The position numbers were made by a program, and so were the translations under genes. Of a DNA stretch of 37,850 nucleotides, positions 1 to 10,000 are shown piece by piece; positions within the stretch are counted from its first letter, which is position 1, and every line of letters starts with the position of its first letter. The notes below the pieces were generated by a model. That model saw only the letters and a program-made list of their open reading frames with translations, searched no databases and was not told where the DNA came from. Origin of the DNA: Planctomycetota bacterium. Its GTDB lineage: Bacteria; Planctomycetota; UBA8742; JACQVU01; JANLHZ01. The stretch is taken from positions 1-37,850 of the forward strand of contig JANLHZ010000101.1 in the NCBI GenBank assembly GCA_024653775.1, written 5' to 3'.

Positions 1-411
1 CCCGGAAACAATCCCTCACGCCTTTGAACCCATGCCAGCCTCGCCTGGAAAAGCCGTCAAACGACCTCGTCCGCAAAATCCGTTGGACGGCTCGTCTGAA
101 TGTGTTGTCTCGATCATTTTCGAAGATTGGGATGGTTCCTCTCAGGCGGGTCAATGCGCTCAGCGCTTATTGTGCCGAACACTATTGGGACCAAAATATG
201 AATCTGCGAAATCCGCGTAAAGATTTATTGTTCAGGCTCCGTTTGACTGTGAACCGAAGCTCTGAAGGTCTGTAAAACGCCCTGCCGGGAAGTTCCGCGC
301 CAAACAGAGAGTCGATATGCCGTTCGTAACCAGATCGAGTCCCCGCAGGGCGATAATTTTAAACCCGTGTTGCGGCTGATTTTCGGCTGTGGTATCAAGA
401 ATCCCTCACTC
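1..411. other. Stretch without a convincing gene
   Basis: I see no convincing gene before the tRNA. Short open frames here (for example 24-275) have no ribosome binding site and no recognisable protein pattern. At about 52-103 the sequence contains AGCCGTCAAACG, CCTCGTCCGCAAAA and GGACGGCT, which are pieces of the composite palindromic repeat seen intact at 27199-27252. It may be a decayed copy of that repeat. Confidence 0.5.
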
Positions 412-485
412 GGCGGCATAGCCAAGCGGTCTAAGGCGTCGGTTTGCAAAACCGATATTCTCCGGTTCGAATCCGGATGCCGCCT
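412..485 (+). tRNA. tRNA-Cys (anticodon GCA)
   Basis: A full cloverleaf can be drawn. The acceptor stem pairs GGCGGCA (412-418) with TGCCGCC (478-484). The anticodon stem TCGGT/ACCGA encloses the loop TTGCAAA, giving anticodon GCA. The T arm contains GGTTCGAATCC. The base after the acceptor stem is T (485), matching the U73 discriminator that cysteinyl-tRNA synthetase recognises. No CCA is encoded. Confidence 0.95.
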
Positions 486-534
486 GTTTTCTGGATTCTG
501 ATATTAGGCTGTAAACCTCAGGTTTCGGACAAGC

Positions 535-1056
535 ATGACCAAAACACTCTCAAAATCGGCTTCTGACGCTATCGATCACCTCGCTTCGGAGTACCCAACC
601 AAGAAATCGGCCCTCCTGCCGGCGCTCCGGGTTATCGAAAGCGAGTTCGGCTGTATCGACGAGGAGGGAATGATGCTTGTCGCGGACAAGCTCGATGTCG
701 ATCCTGCCCATGTTTTCGGAGTGGTGACGTTCTACACGCACTTCAAGCGTCCGAACCACGGAAGGCACCGAATAATGGTCTGCAGCACCCTTTCGTGCGA
801 CCTCGCCGGTTCGAGCGTAGTCACGGACACCATCGAAAAGACGATCGGGATCAAGGTCGGTCAGCGCACCGCGGACGGGAGGTTCAGCCTTGAGAAGGTC
901 GAATGCCTCGCGTCCTGCGGAACTGCGCCGTCGATGCAGATCGACGACAAGCATTTCGAAAACCTCACGCCAGTGCAGGTGGAAAAGATCATCCGCAGCT
1001 ACATAGACGGAAATCCCATCGATCCCGACAAGGACCGCGGCGGCTATCCTCACTGA
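535..1056 (+). CDS. nuoE: NADH-quinone oxidoreductase subunit E (24 kDa, 2Fe-2S)
   Basis: This is the thioredoxin-fold 2Fe-2S subunit of respiratory complex I, or of a related NADH-dependent hydrogenase or formate dehydrogenase module. The 173 residues match the usual family length. The four cluster ligands are visible as C83-x4-C88 and C124-x3-C128 (motifs CSTLSC and CLASC). The N-terminal half is the helical region typical of NuoE, with the GVVTFYTHF segment before the first cysteine pair. The protein is predicted cytoplasmic and works with NuoF (FMN/NADH) and NuoG. No nuoF follows: the next gene, 208 bases on, is a lipoprotein, so nuoE stands alone here. It lies 49 bases after tRNA-Cys. 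Family assignment is firm; which complex it serves cannot be decided from this window. Confidence 0.93.
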   Translation: MTKTLSKSASDAIDHLASEYPTKKSALLPALRVIESEFGCIDEEGMMLVADKLDVDPAHVFGVVTFYTHFKRPNHGRHRIMVCSTLSCDLAGSSVVTDTIEKTIGIKVGQRTADGRFSLEKVECLASCGTAPSMQIDDKHFENLTPVQVEKIIRSYIDGNPIDPDKDRGGYPH

Positions 1057-1264
1057 TAATCAGGCGGGGGATATTCCGACTGTGCAGGCAAAAAATGCTT
1101 CAACTCGCCGCGGGATTGTGGTAAATGTAATTTCACGCCCAAGATCGAAGATAGAATCCAATATTGCGATTGTCTCCGAGCGATCTGCTTTGGAGACACC
1201 CGAAAACAAGATTTCAAATCATTAGGGCGTTTCAAACGACAACCACTTTCCGGAGTCCATAACT

Positions 1265-3211
1265 ATGGCGAAAAACTTGATTGGTATCTTTGTATTGGCG
1301 GCGGCGATCTTCTCCGCCTGTACGCTTCCGTCTGCGACGGTTTATCCGAATCCGGACGGTCCGGTGACGCTCAGAGAGAGGCCGACGAGTCGGCTCGCCG
1401 CGTCCAGCGGAACGATTGCGAAGGAGGAAGCGGAGAGCCGGGACGCCACGTCGGTTCAGGACGGTCCGCGGATCATCACGAACACGCCAGTCGGATTCCA
1501 GACGGATGAAGTCGCGCTCACGTACTATCTGACCGATGAATTGCGGAGCGCGGTCGACGTTCGCGCCGAGTTCGCGATTGAAGGAGCCTTCCACGAGGCG
1601 TCTCTCGTTTACGATTATCCGTACGCCCACGGCGTCGAAGCTATCGCCTCGGCTCCATTTGGCGACAACGGCGGAGTCCAGCACAAGCTCATCTGGAACG
1701 CGAAGCGTGATCTGGGGCCGGGCAAGTTCGAGAAAGTGAAGTTCCGCATTTTCCCACGCGGACTCCGAGGCAATGGCCACCTTGTTGAGATCGACGTCGA
1801 GAACACCGCCGACGTGGATGTTTCGGTCGGGGATGTTTCGGTCGGGGAAATTCAGGTCGAGGTCATGAACGATCAGCCCGCGCAGGGTGAAGCTCCGGCG
1901 GCCACTGCGGGAGTTTTCAAGCCGATGCCCGACGAAGCGCCGCCGGCTCCCGCAGCTTCGAGCTTCGAGATGGTCTCCGAGTACAAATGGAGCAATAGCT
2001 TTCCGGGACAGATTGCCATCGCGGACCTGAACAAGGACGGGCACATGGACATTCTGATCTGCGAACAGACCCCGCAGGTAATTCCAGACCCCGACAAGCC
2101 CGGCGAGAACATGTACGTCGGAATCTTGCGCTACGTGTACGGCACCGCGGACCACAAGTTCGACATCGAGAGTAGCTGGGGCTGGATCGAGAGCCTTCCC
2201 GGTGATCCGTGGCCTCTGACGAAGGCGGTGAAGGTCGCGGACATGAACGGCGACGACTGGCCCGATCTCGCGGTGGCGTGCGGTCATTCGACCAAGATCG
2301 AGGTTCTGATCAACAACTACAATTTCAGTTTCCTGCCGCCTTCGGGGGATCCGAAGGTCCGCGCGGTGCAGTTCGCCGTCGGTCCGAACGGAACCATGAA
2401 GGAAAAGACTTATCCTATTTCGATCGACGTCGCGGACGTGAACAACGACGGACTTCCGGACGTTCTCACTGCGAACATGGTCGACGATCAGCTCAGGATT
2501 CGCGACAACAACTCGAGCTGCTTCCTCCACTATTTCGATCCGAACGCGGAGGAACGCAAGCCGTCGGGTTACACCTACGCGCCGCTGAACAGCATGACCC
2601 AGGGATTCTTCACTACCAGCATCGTCACCGGAGATTTCAACAAGGACGGCTTCATGGATACCGCGATCGGAAACCAGGGCGACAACGGAGCGCTTTCCAT
2701 CGGGATCGGCAACGGCTCCGGATATTTCGACTCGAAGGCGTTTTTTGCCGCTGACGCGAACCTTCGCGCCAACTGCCCGCAATTCCTCGAAGTAGGCGAC
2801 TACAACGGAGACGGTAATCTCGACATCGCGGCTTCCGGCAAGGTCGGCGGAGTTTTTGTCTATCTCGGCCTCGGCAACGGAGAGTTCGAAGCCGGAGTAC
2901 ACTTCAAGACGGATATAGCAGTGAACAGCAGTTCCGCCTTCGATTCCGCTGACTTCAACCAGGACGGCTCGATCGATTTCGTGGAGGCGCACAGCTCTCC
3001 GGAACACATGTCGGTCTTCTACAACCACGGAAATACAGGGTACATTTCGAGTCCGAAGACCTTCACCGACTCGGCTGACAGGTTTATGGGCAATTCGATC
3101 GCGGCTGGGGATCTGAACGGCGACGGCAAACCCGATATCGTTGTCGCGATGCTGAAGCAGATTACGGAAGAAGAAACCGAAGGTCTTCTCCGGATTTACA
3201 TCCAGGAATAG
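1265..3211 (+). CDS. FG-GAP/VCBS beta-propeller lipoprotein
   Basis: The 648-residue protein starts with a lipoprotein signal peptide (lipobox FSAC, Cys19), so it should be anchored in an envelope membrane. GGAG stands a few bases before the ATG. Residues about 75-165 look like one Ig-like module (VALTYYLTDE...). From about residue 250 to 625 there are seven D-x-N-x-D-G-x-x-D loops (such as ADLNKDGHMD, GDYNGDGNLD, GDLNGDGKPD), the calcium loops of FG-GAP/VCBS repeats, consistent with a seven-bladed propeller. The family is used extracellularly in adhesion or ligand binding; no enzyme motif is seen. It shares its layout (Ig-like module, then seven FG-GAP repeats) with the larger lipoprotein at 23688-27179. 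A 598-codon antisense open frame covers it but is a product of codon bias. Ligand unknown. Confidence 0.85.
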   Translation: MAKNLIGIFVLAAAIFSACTLPSATVYPNPDGPVTLRERPTSRLAASSGTIAKEEAESRDATSVQDGPRIITNTPVGFQTDEVALTYYLTDELRSAVDVRAEFAIEGAFHEASLVYDYPYAHGVEAIASAPFGDNGGVQHKLIWNAKRDLGPGKFEKVKFRIFPRGLRGNGHLVEIDVENTADVDVSVGDVSVGEIQVEVMNDQPAQGEAPAATAGVFKPMPDEAPPAPAASSFEMVSEYKWSNSFPGQIAIADLNKDGHMDILICEQTPQVIPDPDKPGENMYVGILRYVYGTADHKFDIESSWGWIESLPGDPWPLTKAVKVADMNGDDWPDLAVACGHSTKIEVLINNYNFSFLPPSGDPKVRAVQFAVGPNGTMKEKTYPISIDVADVNNDGLPDVLTANMVDDQLRIRDNNSSCFLHYFDPNAEERKPSGYTYAPLNSMTQGFFTTSIVTGDFNKDGFMDTAIGNQGDNGALSIGIGNGSGYFDSKAFFAADANLRANCPQFLEVGDYNGDGNLDIAASGKVGGVFVYLGLGNGEFEAGVHFKTDIAVNSSSAFDSADFNQDGSIDFVEAHSSPEHMSVFYNHGNTGYISSPKTFTDSADRFMGNSIAAGDLNGDGKPDIVVAMLKQITEEETEGLLRIYIQE

Positions 3212-3246
3212 AAATTCGATCTCGAGCTAAGGACGCGCGTCCTAAT

Positions 3247-4209
3247 TCACCTTCGCGGGAACTTCAGCCTGACGATGCGGTGGTTGTCTGTGTCCGTCAC
3301 CAGCACCGAATCGTCCGGCATCGCGCAGACTCCCCAGGGACCGTGAAACTTCCCCGGCTCCGACCCGAACCCTCCGTAGACGCCTAAGAACCGTCCCGAA
3401 GACGTAAACCGCGAAAGCCTGTGATTCCCGAACTCGACGACGTAGAGCGTTCCATTCGAATCGACGTCGACGTCGTATGGATAGTTCAGTTCGCCGCCAA
3501 GTCTGCCTGGGCCGCCGAAAACCGCGAGCACGTTTCCCGCCGGATCGATTTTCTGGATGCGATGGTTCACCGAGTCCGCAACGACGAGATTCCCGTCTGC
3601 GTCCTTCGTCATACCCATCGGACGAAGGTAGTTCCCCGGACTGCTGCCGAATCCGCCGAAGTGATCGATGTGCTCACCCTCAGGCGAAAGCGCCAGCACG
3701 GTGTCGATCTTCTCCTCGCCGTACTGGAGGAAGTAGTACCGCTGGTTTCCGTCTTCGTCCAGAAGCCACTCGCACTCGGTCACGAACTTCATCGGCGCGA
3801 CGTCGCGGTAACGCGACTCGTCGAAAGTTTTTACAAGCTTGAGGTTGTGATCAAAAACGAGAACTCGATAGTAGTGCGTGTCGCAAACCACGAGGTTGCC
3901 TTCGCGATCGACCATCATCCCCGTGGGCGTACCTTTTTCGCTATCCGGAAGATGAACTCCCTTGTCGAACTTTCCTTCCGGCGTGAACTTCTGAATTCTG
4001 CCCGACTGATCGATGACGAAAAACGATCCGTCCGGTGACGCGCAGATCGCCCGCGGACGGTGGAACTGTCCCCAGCCGTGGCCTTCGCCGCCGATGATTT
4101 CGATCTGAACTTCGCCGGGCCTGGTTTCGTCTTCCGCCGGATCAGGCCAGAGGGCGAAAAACGCCGCGGAGAGGACGATCAGGAACAGAATCGGAGCGAA
4201 GCTTTTCAC
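3247..4209 (-). CDS. NHL-repeat beta-propeller protein, exported or membrane-anchored
   Basis: The 320-residue protein has an N-terminal hydrophobic stretch (about residues 5-20) acting as a signal peptide or anchor, then five to six NHL repeats. The repeats show the usual pattern of Gly-x-Phe/Leu, Pro, a D-x-x-G-N-L-V-V-x-D core and an N-H-R-I/L-x-x-F/I end, for instance GNLVVADSVNHRIQKIDPAG and SVLVTDTDNHRIVRLKF. Such repeats form a six-bladed propeller that acts mainly as a binding surface; a few family members are enzymes (peptidyl-alpha-hydroxyglycine alpha-amidating lyase), but I see nothing that identifies one. The gene runs convergently with the FG-GAP lipoprotein, ending 35 bases from it. 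Substrate or partner unknown. Confidence 0.88.
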   Translation of the reverse strand: MKSFAPILFLIVLSAAFFALWPDPAEDETRPGEVQIEIIGGEGHGWGQFHRPRAICASPDGSFFVIDQSGRIQKFTPEGKFDKGVHLPDSEKGTPTGMMVDREGNLVVCDTHYYRVLVFDHNLKLVKTFDESRYRDVAPMKFVTECEWLLDEDGNQRYYFLQYGEEKIDTVLALSPEGEHIDHFGGFGSSPGNYLRPMGMTKDADGNLVVADSVNHRIQKIDPAGNVLAVFGGPGRLGGELNYPYDVDVDSNGTLYVVEFGNHRLSRFTSSGRFLGVYGGFGSEPGKFHGPWGVCAMPDDSVLVTDTDNHRIVRLKFPRR

Positions 4210-4268
4210 CCGGACATTCTAATCGATTCCGGCGCGGCGGTCCATGTGATTCGCGCTCTTGGCGGATA

Positions 4269-4422
4269 GTAACTGTTCACGGGGTGAAGAATTTCTCCCT
4301 CTCCCTCCGGGAGAGGGCCGGGGTGAGGGCGGATATCGATAATCGACTAAAAAGAACATTTCCCTCACCCGCCCTTCGGGCACCCTCTCCCGGAGGGAGA
4401 GGGAAACCCCGTGAACACTTAC
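4269..4422. repeat. MITE-like inverted-repeat element containing two REP-type hairpins
   Basis: The outer ends are 17-base imperfect inverted repeats (4269-4285 and 4406-4422; core GTTCACGGGGT / ACCCCGTGAAC). Inside are two perfect 9-bp hairpins, CCCTCTCCC-TCC-GGGAGAGGG (4297-4317) and CCCTCTCCC-GGA-GGGAGAGGG (4383-4403). These are followed or preceded by GGGTGAGGG / CCCTCACCC. The terminal sequence recurs alone at 13370-13386, and the hairpin recurs with a changed but still paired stem at 31730-31750. It has no coding capacity. Confidence 0.8.
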
Positions 4423-4467
4423 GGCGGATACAGGGTAGGATTATTCATCGGAGGCGGAGCAATCGAT

Positions 4468-4578
4468 ATGAAAAAGAAAACCTTCAAGAAGCTGAGCGCA
4501 CTTTCAAACAAGCTATCGGGAAAAGTGCTACAGAAGGCTCAGGAAAAGATAGCTAAAACCACAAAGCCGAAGGCATAG
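4468..4578 (+). CDS. Possible 36-residue basic peptide
   Basis: A short open frame begins at ATG 4468 with GGAGG at 4450-4454 and a second GGAG closer by, and ends with TAG at 4576. It encodes a lysine-rich helical-looking peptide (starts MKKKTFKKLSAL, ends KTTKPKA) with an apparent amphipathic pattern and no signal peptide. I do not recognise it. It could be a true small protein or a chance frame in a gene-poor stretch; the ribosome binding site and coherent basic/hydrophobic spacing are the only support. The following 145 bases up to 4723 hold nothing I can name. Confidence 0.35.
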   Translation: MKKKTFKKLSALSNKLSGKVLQKAQEKIAKTTKPKA

Positions 4579-4723
4579 CGAAACCAAGCGTGCAGAAGGC
4601 CAGCGCACTCCGATTTAGAAAACTATCTCAAGTACAAAGAAGCGGAAATGAAAAAACAGTTATTCACATTCCGAGCCGACAGACGTGACGCCTGACGACT
4701 ATCGCGGTAGGGAATGGTCAATG

Positions 4724-5959
4724 TCAGTAGTCGTCCCCCGGACCGGACGGATTCGCCGGTAGCGAACGCCGCGCGCGGAGTCGGCTTTCCGCGGCGCGAA
4801 TGTCGCTCAGGTAATCGCGCTTGATCTGGAGCCAGTCGTCGCCTGACCAGGTCCACGCCCACGAAATCAGATCGTCGCCGCTTTTATAGCCGAGCTGAAT
4901 CGCGACATCGTCCGCAACGCTCGAAGTCAGAAGCTCATCGTTTTCGCCCAGGGAATCGAGCTGGTCCAAGCGCTCGAGCGTGCCCGCGAGAAACTTCCGG
5001 CAAACGTCTTCGTTCATCGTCATCTGCGGCTGACCCTGGTTGCTCCGCGACGGCGCGCCGAGGGTCTGCTGGAGGTCGTAGATGTCCTTCCAGCGGATGA
5101 TCTTGATGCCAAGCTGGTCGATCTTGTTTTTGATGCGTTCGCTGGTCCAGGTATCGAGGTCGTGAACCCTTCGCTGCCAGGAGTTCGTGATCCTGCGCGC
5201 CTCGTCGCTCTCGACCATCACGTGGATCAGCAGTTCGTGTACGCCCGGCTGGAGTCCTTCGAGGAACGCCTCCGCCGGCTCGTAATAGTTGCTGTTCGTC
5301 ACGCCGGGGACGTCCGTGTGCAGGAAGTCCGTCGATAGAATCCCTTCCTCCCGGCATCGCTCGCGGCGTGTTTCGAGGAACAGCCGCAGCGGAAGGTTAT
5401 ATTCCTTCGCGATCTTCACGATGATGTTGAACGCGTCGGTATCGTAATGGTAGTTGCCCATATGCGAGTCTAGATGCGTCGGCGAGATCCCAAGCTCGAT
5501 CATCCTCTCGATTTGCGCGCGGTACTCGATCTCCGTTTCCCGCGGATCCATGTGCTCCCGCCAGCCAACGATGTCGCGCCACATGAACCCTTCGTTGTCG
5601 ACAAGAGATCGCACTTCGTTATATGGAGCCACCGGACGCCAGCGGTAGGTGCTCCACTCGCTCGTCATGACGAGGTGCACGCCTACGTCGGGGTCGGAAA
5701 GTTCCCGCGGGACCATCCGCGTGAAATCGTAGAACCAGGGGCATGTAACCATCGCGGTGCAGCTCTTCACCAGATCGCCTTTCAGCGCGCGGATCGTCGC
5801 GACGCTTTCGGAGTAGCACATCCCCGCGTCGTCCGCGTTCACGATCAGCAGAACGTCGTCGGGACCATAGCCGAGCATTTCGGCGACGGACTCCGCTCGC
5901 GCGAAGCCGGAGGTAACTATAGCGAAACAAAAAACGAGAGCGGGTAGACGAGCTTTCAT
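4724..5959 (-). CDS. Exported YdjC/ChbG-like carbohydrate deacetylase
   Basis: Starting at ATG 5959 gives 411 residues with a clean signal peptide (MKARLPALVFCFAIVTSGFARA), which is why I prefer it to the longer frame opening at 6199, whose extra 80 residues overlap uppP. Residues about 36-330 fit the YdjC/ChbG family of metal-dependent deacetylases acting on N-acetylated oligosaccharides: the metal-binding VNADDAGMC motif (D43/D44), GVHLV (H95) and THLDSHMGNY (H162, D164, H166). The tail of about 80 residues beyond the core is unassigned. ChbG itself is cytoplasmic, so a secreted form suggests work on polysaccharide in the periplasm or outside. It is divergent from uppP, 88 bases away. The substrate is not predictable from sequence. 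Confidence 0.82.
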   Translation of the reverse strand: MKARLPALVFCFAIVTSGFARAESVAEMLGYGPDDVLLIVNADDAGMCYSESVATIRALKGDLVKSCTAMVTCPWFYDFTRMVPRELSDPDVGVHLVMTSEWSTYRWRPVAPYNEVRSLVDNEGFMWRDIVGWREHMDPRETEIEYRAQIERMIELGISPTHLDSHMGNYHYDTDAFNIIVKIAKEYNLPLRLFLETRRERCREEGILSTDFLHTDVPGVTNSNYYEPAEAFLEGLQPGVHELLIHVMVESDEARRITNSWQRRVHDLDTWTSERIKNKIDQLGIKIIRWKDIYDLQQTLGAPSRSNQGQPQMTMNEDVCRKFLAGTLERLDQLDSLGENDELLTSSVADDVAIQLGYKSGDDLISWAWTWSGDDWLQIKRDYLSDIRAAESRLRARRSLPANPSGPGDDY

Positions 5960-6047
5960 AACGATTCCGTGGACGAGTGTTGAAATGTGGAAACGAAACC
6001 ACGATTCTATCAATCGCGGACGACCTTTAAAGAGTAAACCAACGCCG

Positions 6048-6839
6048 ATGACGATTTTCGAAAGCATTTCGCTTGCCGTTATCCAGGGGCTAACGGAATT
6101 CCTTCCGGTGTCGAGTTCCGGGCATCTCGTGATCCTCGAGGAGATTTTCTTCAAGGATTCCGACGCCATCTCCGCGGCGGAAGACAACGTCGCGTTCATA
6201 GTGCTGCTTCATTTCGCGTCGCTGCTCGCGGTGCTGATCGTGTTTCGGAAAACCATACTCGGTCTGCTGTATCCAAAGTTGCAAACTACCACCATCGCAT
6301 ACGTGATCCTCGCGACGATCCCCGCCGCGGTGGTCGGGCTTGCGTTCAAGGATAGAATAGAAGGGCTGTTCAAACTCCCGCTGCCAGTGGGAATCGCGCT
6401 CATCGTGACGGGCGCAGTGCTGCTTTCGACTAAATTCGCGAAGCCCGCGGCGGTACGGACGGAGAACATGGGGTTCGCGCGCGCGCTCGTCATCGGAATC
6501 GCGCAGGCGATCGCGATCATGCCGGGAATCTCGCGCTCCGGCTCGACGATCGCGACCGGCATGCTCCTCAAGGTCGATCGCGACGACGCGGCGGCGTTCT
6601 CGTTTCTGCTCGCGATTCCGACCATCGGCGGCGCGATGATTCTGAAGGCGCGCAAGCTCGGGGAACTCGCGTCGGCCGATATGATGCCGGTGGTAGTCGG
6701 ATTCACTGCGTGCCTGGTCGTAAGCCTAATCGCGCTGAAACTGCTCCTGCTGCTTGTGAAGAAAAAGCGGTTCGATATATTCGCGTACTACTGCATTCCG
6801 GTGGGGATCGCGGTGGTGATTTACGAGCTTTCGAGATAG
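6048..6839 (+). CDS. uppP: Undecaprenyl-diphosphatase (BacA/UppP family)
   Basis: This integral membrane enzyme removes one phosphate from undecaprenyl pyrophosphate, recycling the lipid carrier for peptidoglycan and other envelope polymers; overproduction gives bacitracin resistance in known relatives. Start at ATG 6048 gives 263 residues, the usual family length; an upstream in-frame start at 5985 would add a charged tail unlike the family. The two signature motifs are present: QGLTEFLPVSSSGHL (residues 13-27, Glu17) and PGISRSGST (159-167, Arg163). The rest is a series of hydrophobic segments as expected for the inverted-repeat BacA fold. It neighbours a divergent deacetylase and a surface protein, with no clear operon partner. 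Confidence 0.95.
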   Translation: MTIFESISLAVIQGLTEFLPVSSSGHLVILEEIFFKDSDAISAAEDNVAFIVLLHFASLLAVLIVFRKTILGLLYPKLQTTTIAYVILATIPAAVVGLAFKDRIEGLFKLPLPVGIALIVTGAVLLSTKFAKPAAVRTENMGFARALVIGIAQAIAIMPGISRSGSTIATGMLLKVDRDDAAAFSFLLAIPTIGGAMILKARKLGELASADMMPVVVGFTACLVVSLIALKLLLLLVKKKRFDIFAYYCIPVGIAVVIYELSR

Positions 6840-7043
6840 CCGCGGGTCAAAGTGGCGTGCGACGGCTCAAGGCCTGGACGGTCTCGCCACGAGTTCTTTA
6901 CAAAACGCTAAAATGCTGTAACCCAGCCCCCACCTCCATCTAAATAAATTCTCTGTAAATGAAAAACCGCTGATGGTATGCTGTTTGCACATACGTGATC
7001 CCTTGGACTGAACGCCACAGAACGATAATTTGGGCTACAAACC

Positions 7044-10000
7044 ATGAACAGATTCGTTTGCAAGAAGATAGTTGCTGCTATCGCGGCGCTGAACCTTACT
7101 ATCGTCGCATTAGCCGCGGCGCAGACGACGCCGACGCCTGCGACCGCATTCAACAGTCAGGGCGCAGCGTTCACGAACGGCACCGCTACAGCCACATGGG
7201 GCTGGACGGACAATTCCGCGAACGAGACGCATTTCGTCATTCGCGAGAACCCAAGCGGCATCGCGGTGGGGGCGGTCGCGACGGGTTCGACCACGTTCAC
7301 CGAGAACGTTCTCGCGCCCGGAACTATCGTGCGCGACGTCATCGCAGTCAACACGACTCTTAACGGCGGGACGGGCGCGGATGGTAACTTCGATTCCGGA
7401 ACCTACACGAGCGGCATCCCCGGGCTGAGCAAATCCGGTAACGTTTTTACTATCAACACAAATGGCGCATCGAGCGGAGTGTACAATTTTGAAAGATTTA
7501 TCCTGCGCTCTGGAGACACGCTCACCGCCACCGGCGCGAACATTCTCATCATCAGGTGCACCGGCGAAGTCCAGATCGACGGAACCATCGACGTTTCGGG
7601 CGGAGCCGGCGGATCGGGCGCTTCCGGAGTCGCGTCAGGCGCGGCAGGGACGTCAGGCCCGGGCGCAGGCGCCGGAGGAAGGGGCGGAAACGGAACTCTC
7701 GGAAGTCCCGCCGCGGCGGCGCCAGGGGCAGGCTCGGGTGGAGGTTCCGCGGGAACTCCGAGCACGACGGCTCCAGGCGGAGGTGGAGGCGGACACTCGG
7801 CCATCGGAACCACAGGCGCGGGCACCGGCGGAGGCGCGGGAGGAATCGCGTACGGAGGCACGGGCGGTCTCACCGCGGGTTCCGGCGGCGGTGGCGGCGC
7901 AGTCGATAACAGCAGCGGCCAGCGCTCCGGAGGCTCTGGAGGAGGCGGAGGAGGCGCCATTCACATCGTCAGCCTCGGCGCGATAAAGATCGGGACCAGC
8001 GGCAGAATTCTCGCGGACGGAGGTAACGGAGGCTCGTCCAGCGATACCGCGGGCGACGGAATCTCAGGCGGAGGAGGCGGCGCAGGCTCGGGCGGAGGAA
8101 TCCTCCTTCAGGCCGGGACCGTCACGATCTCGAACGCTTCGACCCCGCTTTCCGCCCTGGGCGGCACGGGCGGAATTTCCGCGAACGGAAATAACGGCGG
8201 CGGCGGCGCGAACGGCTACATCCAGATCGAAGATTCCGACGGCATCGTCAGCGGATCGAGCGCCGCGGTCCCGGTGCCCACGCTCGTCACCGCGACGTAT
8301 CTCGCAAGCGCGGCTTCAAGCACCGCGACTGTCAGCACCGCGGGTCAGGCTCCGACGAATTTCGGATTCATCGCGCCCGCGTCGGAAACGACCGTCACAT
8401 GGACATGGAACACGTATACGATTCCTGCCGGCGTCCAAAGCCCGGATCACTTCGAACTTCAGGATCAATTCGGAAACGTTATAAACGATCCCGCAACAGG
8501 AACGCCGTTCATAATCGCGCAGGGAGCGACCGCGACGGTTACAAGCTTCACCGAAACCGGACTGAAAGGCGGTCTCACGTACCAGCGAAGGCTCGTACCC
8601 GTCTATAGCGCGACCGCAAACACGAACGTCGGCTCGCCTTCGAACATCGTCAGCGCGATGACGAACCTCCCCGCGCCGACCAACTTCCAGTGGTCTATCA
8701 GCGGGAACACGATAACGTACACATGGGACGACAACTCCTCCTCCGAGGCGGGGTTCCTCATTCTCGACGCGTCCCAGTCGACTGTCACCCCCGTGAAAGC
8801 CACGGGGCCGAACGTCGGCGCTTCAGCGAGCGCGAACGAGCAGATCACCTTCGGGACGACGATCTCGCGCAAGGTCGTGGCGTTCCAGTACAACGTCGAC
8901 CGCGGCACCGGAGCCGACGGACCGCTCACCGTGCAGACCTACACCACGGGAATCGCGGGGATCACCGTCGCGGGAACGACGATGACAATCGATCCGGACG
9001 AATCGACACATGCGGGAGTCTACAACTTTACGTTACTGAACTTCGCGGCGGGGACGATCACGACTATCGCGGTTCCCGATAACAGCGTCAACCCGATTAC
9101 GATCAAAGTCTACGGCGATATGCACGTTGGCGGTACGATCGACCTTAGCGGACAGTCGGGCGCCCAGGGACTCGCTGCGAGCACCGGAGGCGCAGGCGGA
9201 GCGGGTCGCGCAAGCGGCGGAGCGGGAGGCTCCGGAGGCAACGGTACAAGCAGCGCGACTCCGGGGACTTCTGGTTCCGGAACCGGCGGAGGCGCGGGAG
9301 GCGCGGGCGGAGGAGATTCGACAGTCGCAGGCGGAAACGGCGGCTCACACGCTCAGCCGGGAATCGTAGGCGGGACGAACACCAGCGCAGCAAGCGCGGC
9401 CTACGGATCGCAGAGCATTCTGACCCTCGTCGGAGGCTCCGGAGGCGGGGGCGGAGGCTCGACGGTAGGCGGTACCAACGGAAACACCGGAGGTTCCGGA
9501 GGAGGCGGAGGCGGTGGCGCGATCTACATCAGCGTCGGAGGCGCTCTGAACATTCTGTCCGCGGGAAGAATACTCGCGAACGGCGGCACCGGCGGCGCAG
9601 GTCAGACCTCGGGCGGAGTCGACGGCGCAGGTGGCGGAGGCGGCTCGGGCGGCGTAATCAAGATTTCCGCGCTCACGATAAACAACGCCTCCACCGCGGT
9701 AGACACGCTCAGCGTCGCGGGCGGAGCGGGAGGCGCGCAGGCTTCGACCGTCGTCACCGCGCAGGGCGGCGGAGGTTCGCAGGGGTACGTCCGCGTCGAG
9801 CAAGGCTCCGTCGGCGGAGGATTCTCCCAGAGCTTCGTTACGCCGTCGAACGCTCTCAGCATCGGGAACGTAACGAGGACGTATTCAAGCGCGTCGACGT
9901 CCGTCACGATCGATCTCGTCGTGCCGGGCGATCCGAGCATCACGTCGAGCACCCACCAGCAGGGCGTCGCTAGCCGCGCGCTCACCATCAGCTTCGATCT

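Noticed and set aside
24-275. 83-codon open frame before the tRNA
   Set aside because: No ribosome binding site, mixed composition, and it overlaps a decayed repeat.
1232-3028. 598-codon open frame on the minus strand over the FG-GAP lipoprotein gene
   Set aside because: It mirrors the plus-strand gene, which has a lipobox and seven clear FG-GAP loops. The antisense product is low-complexity, rich in Arg, Val and Asp, as expected from GC-rich codon bias.
7403-7960. Pro-rich minus-strand open frame opposite the Gly-rich part of the giant protein
   Set aside because: Poly-Pro is the direct antisense reading of Gly-rich codons (GGC/GGA); it has no signal or start context.
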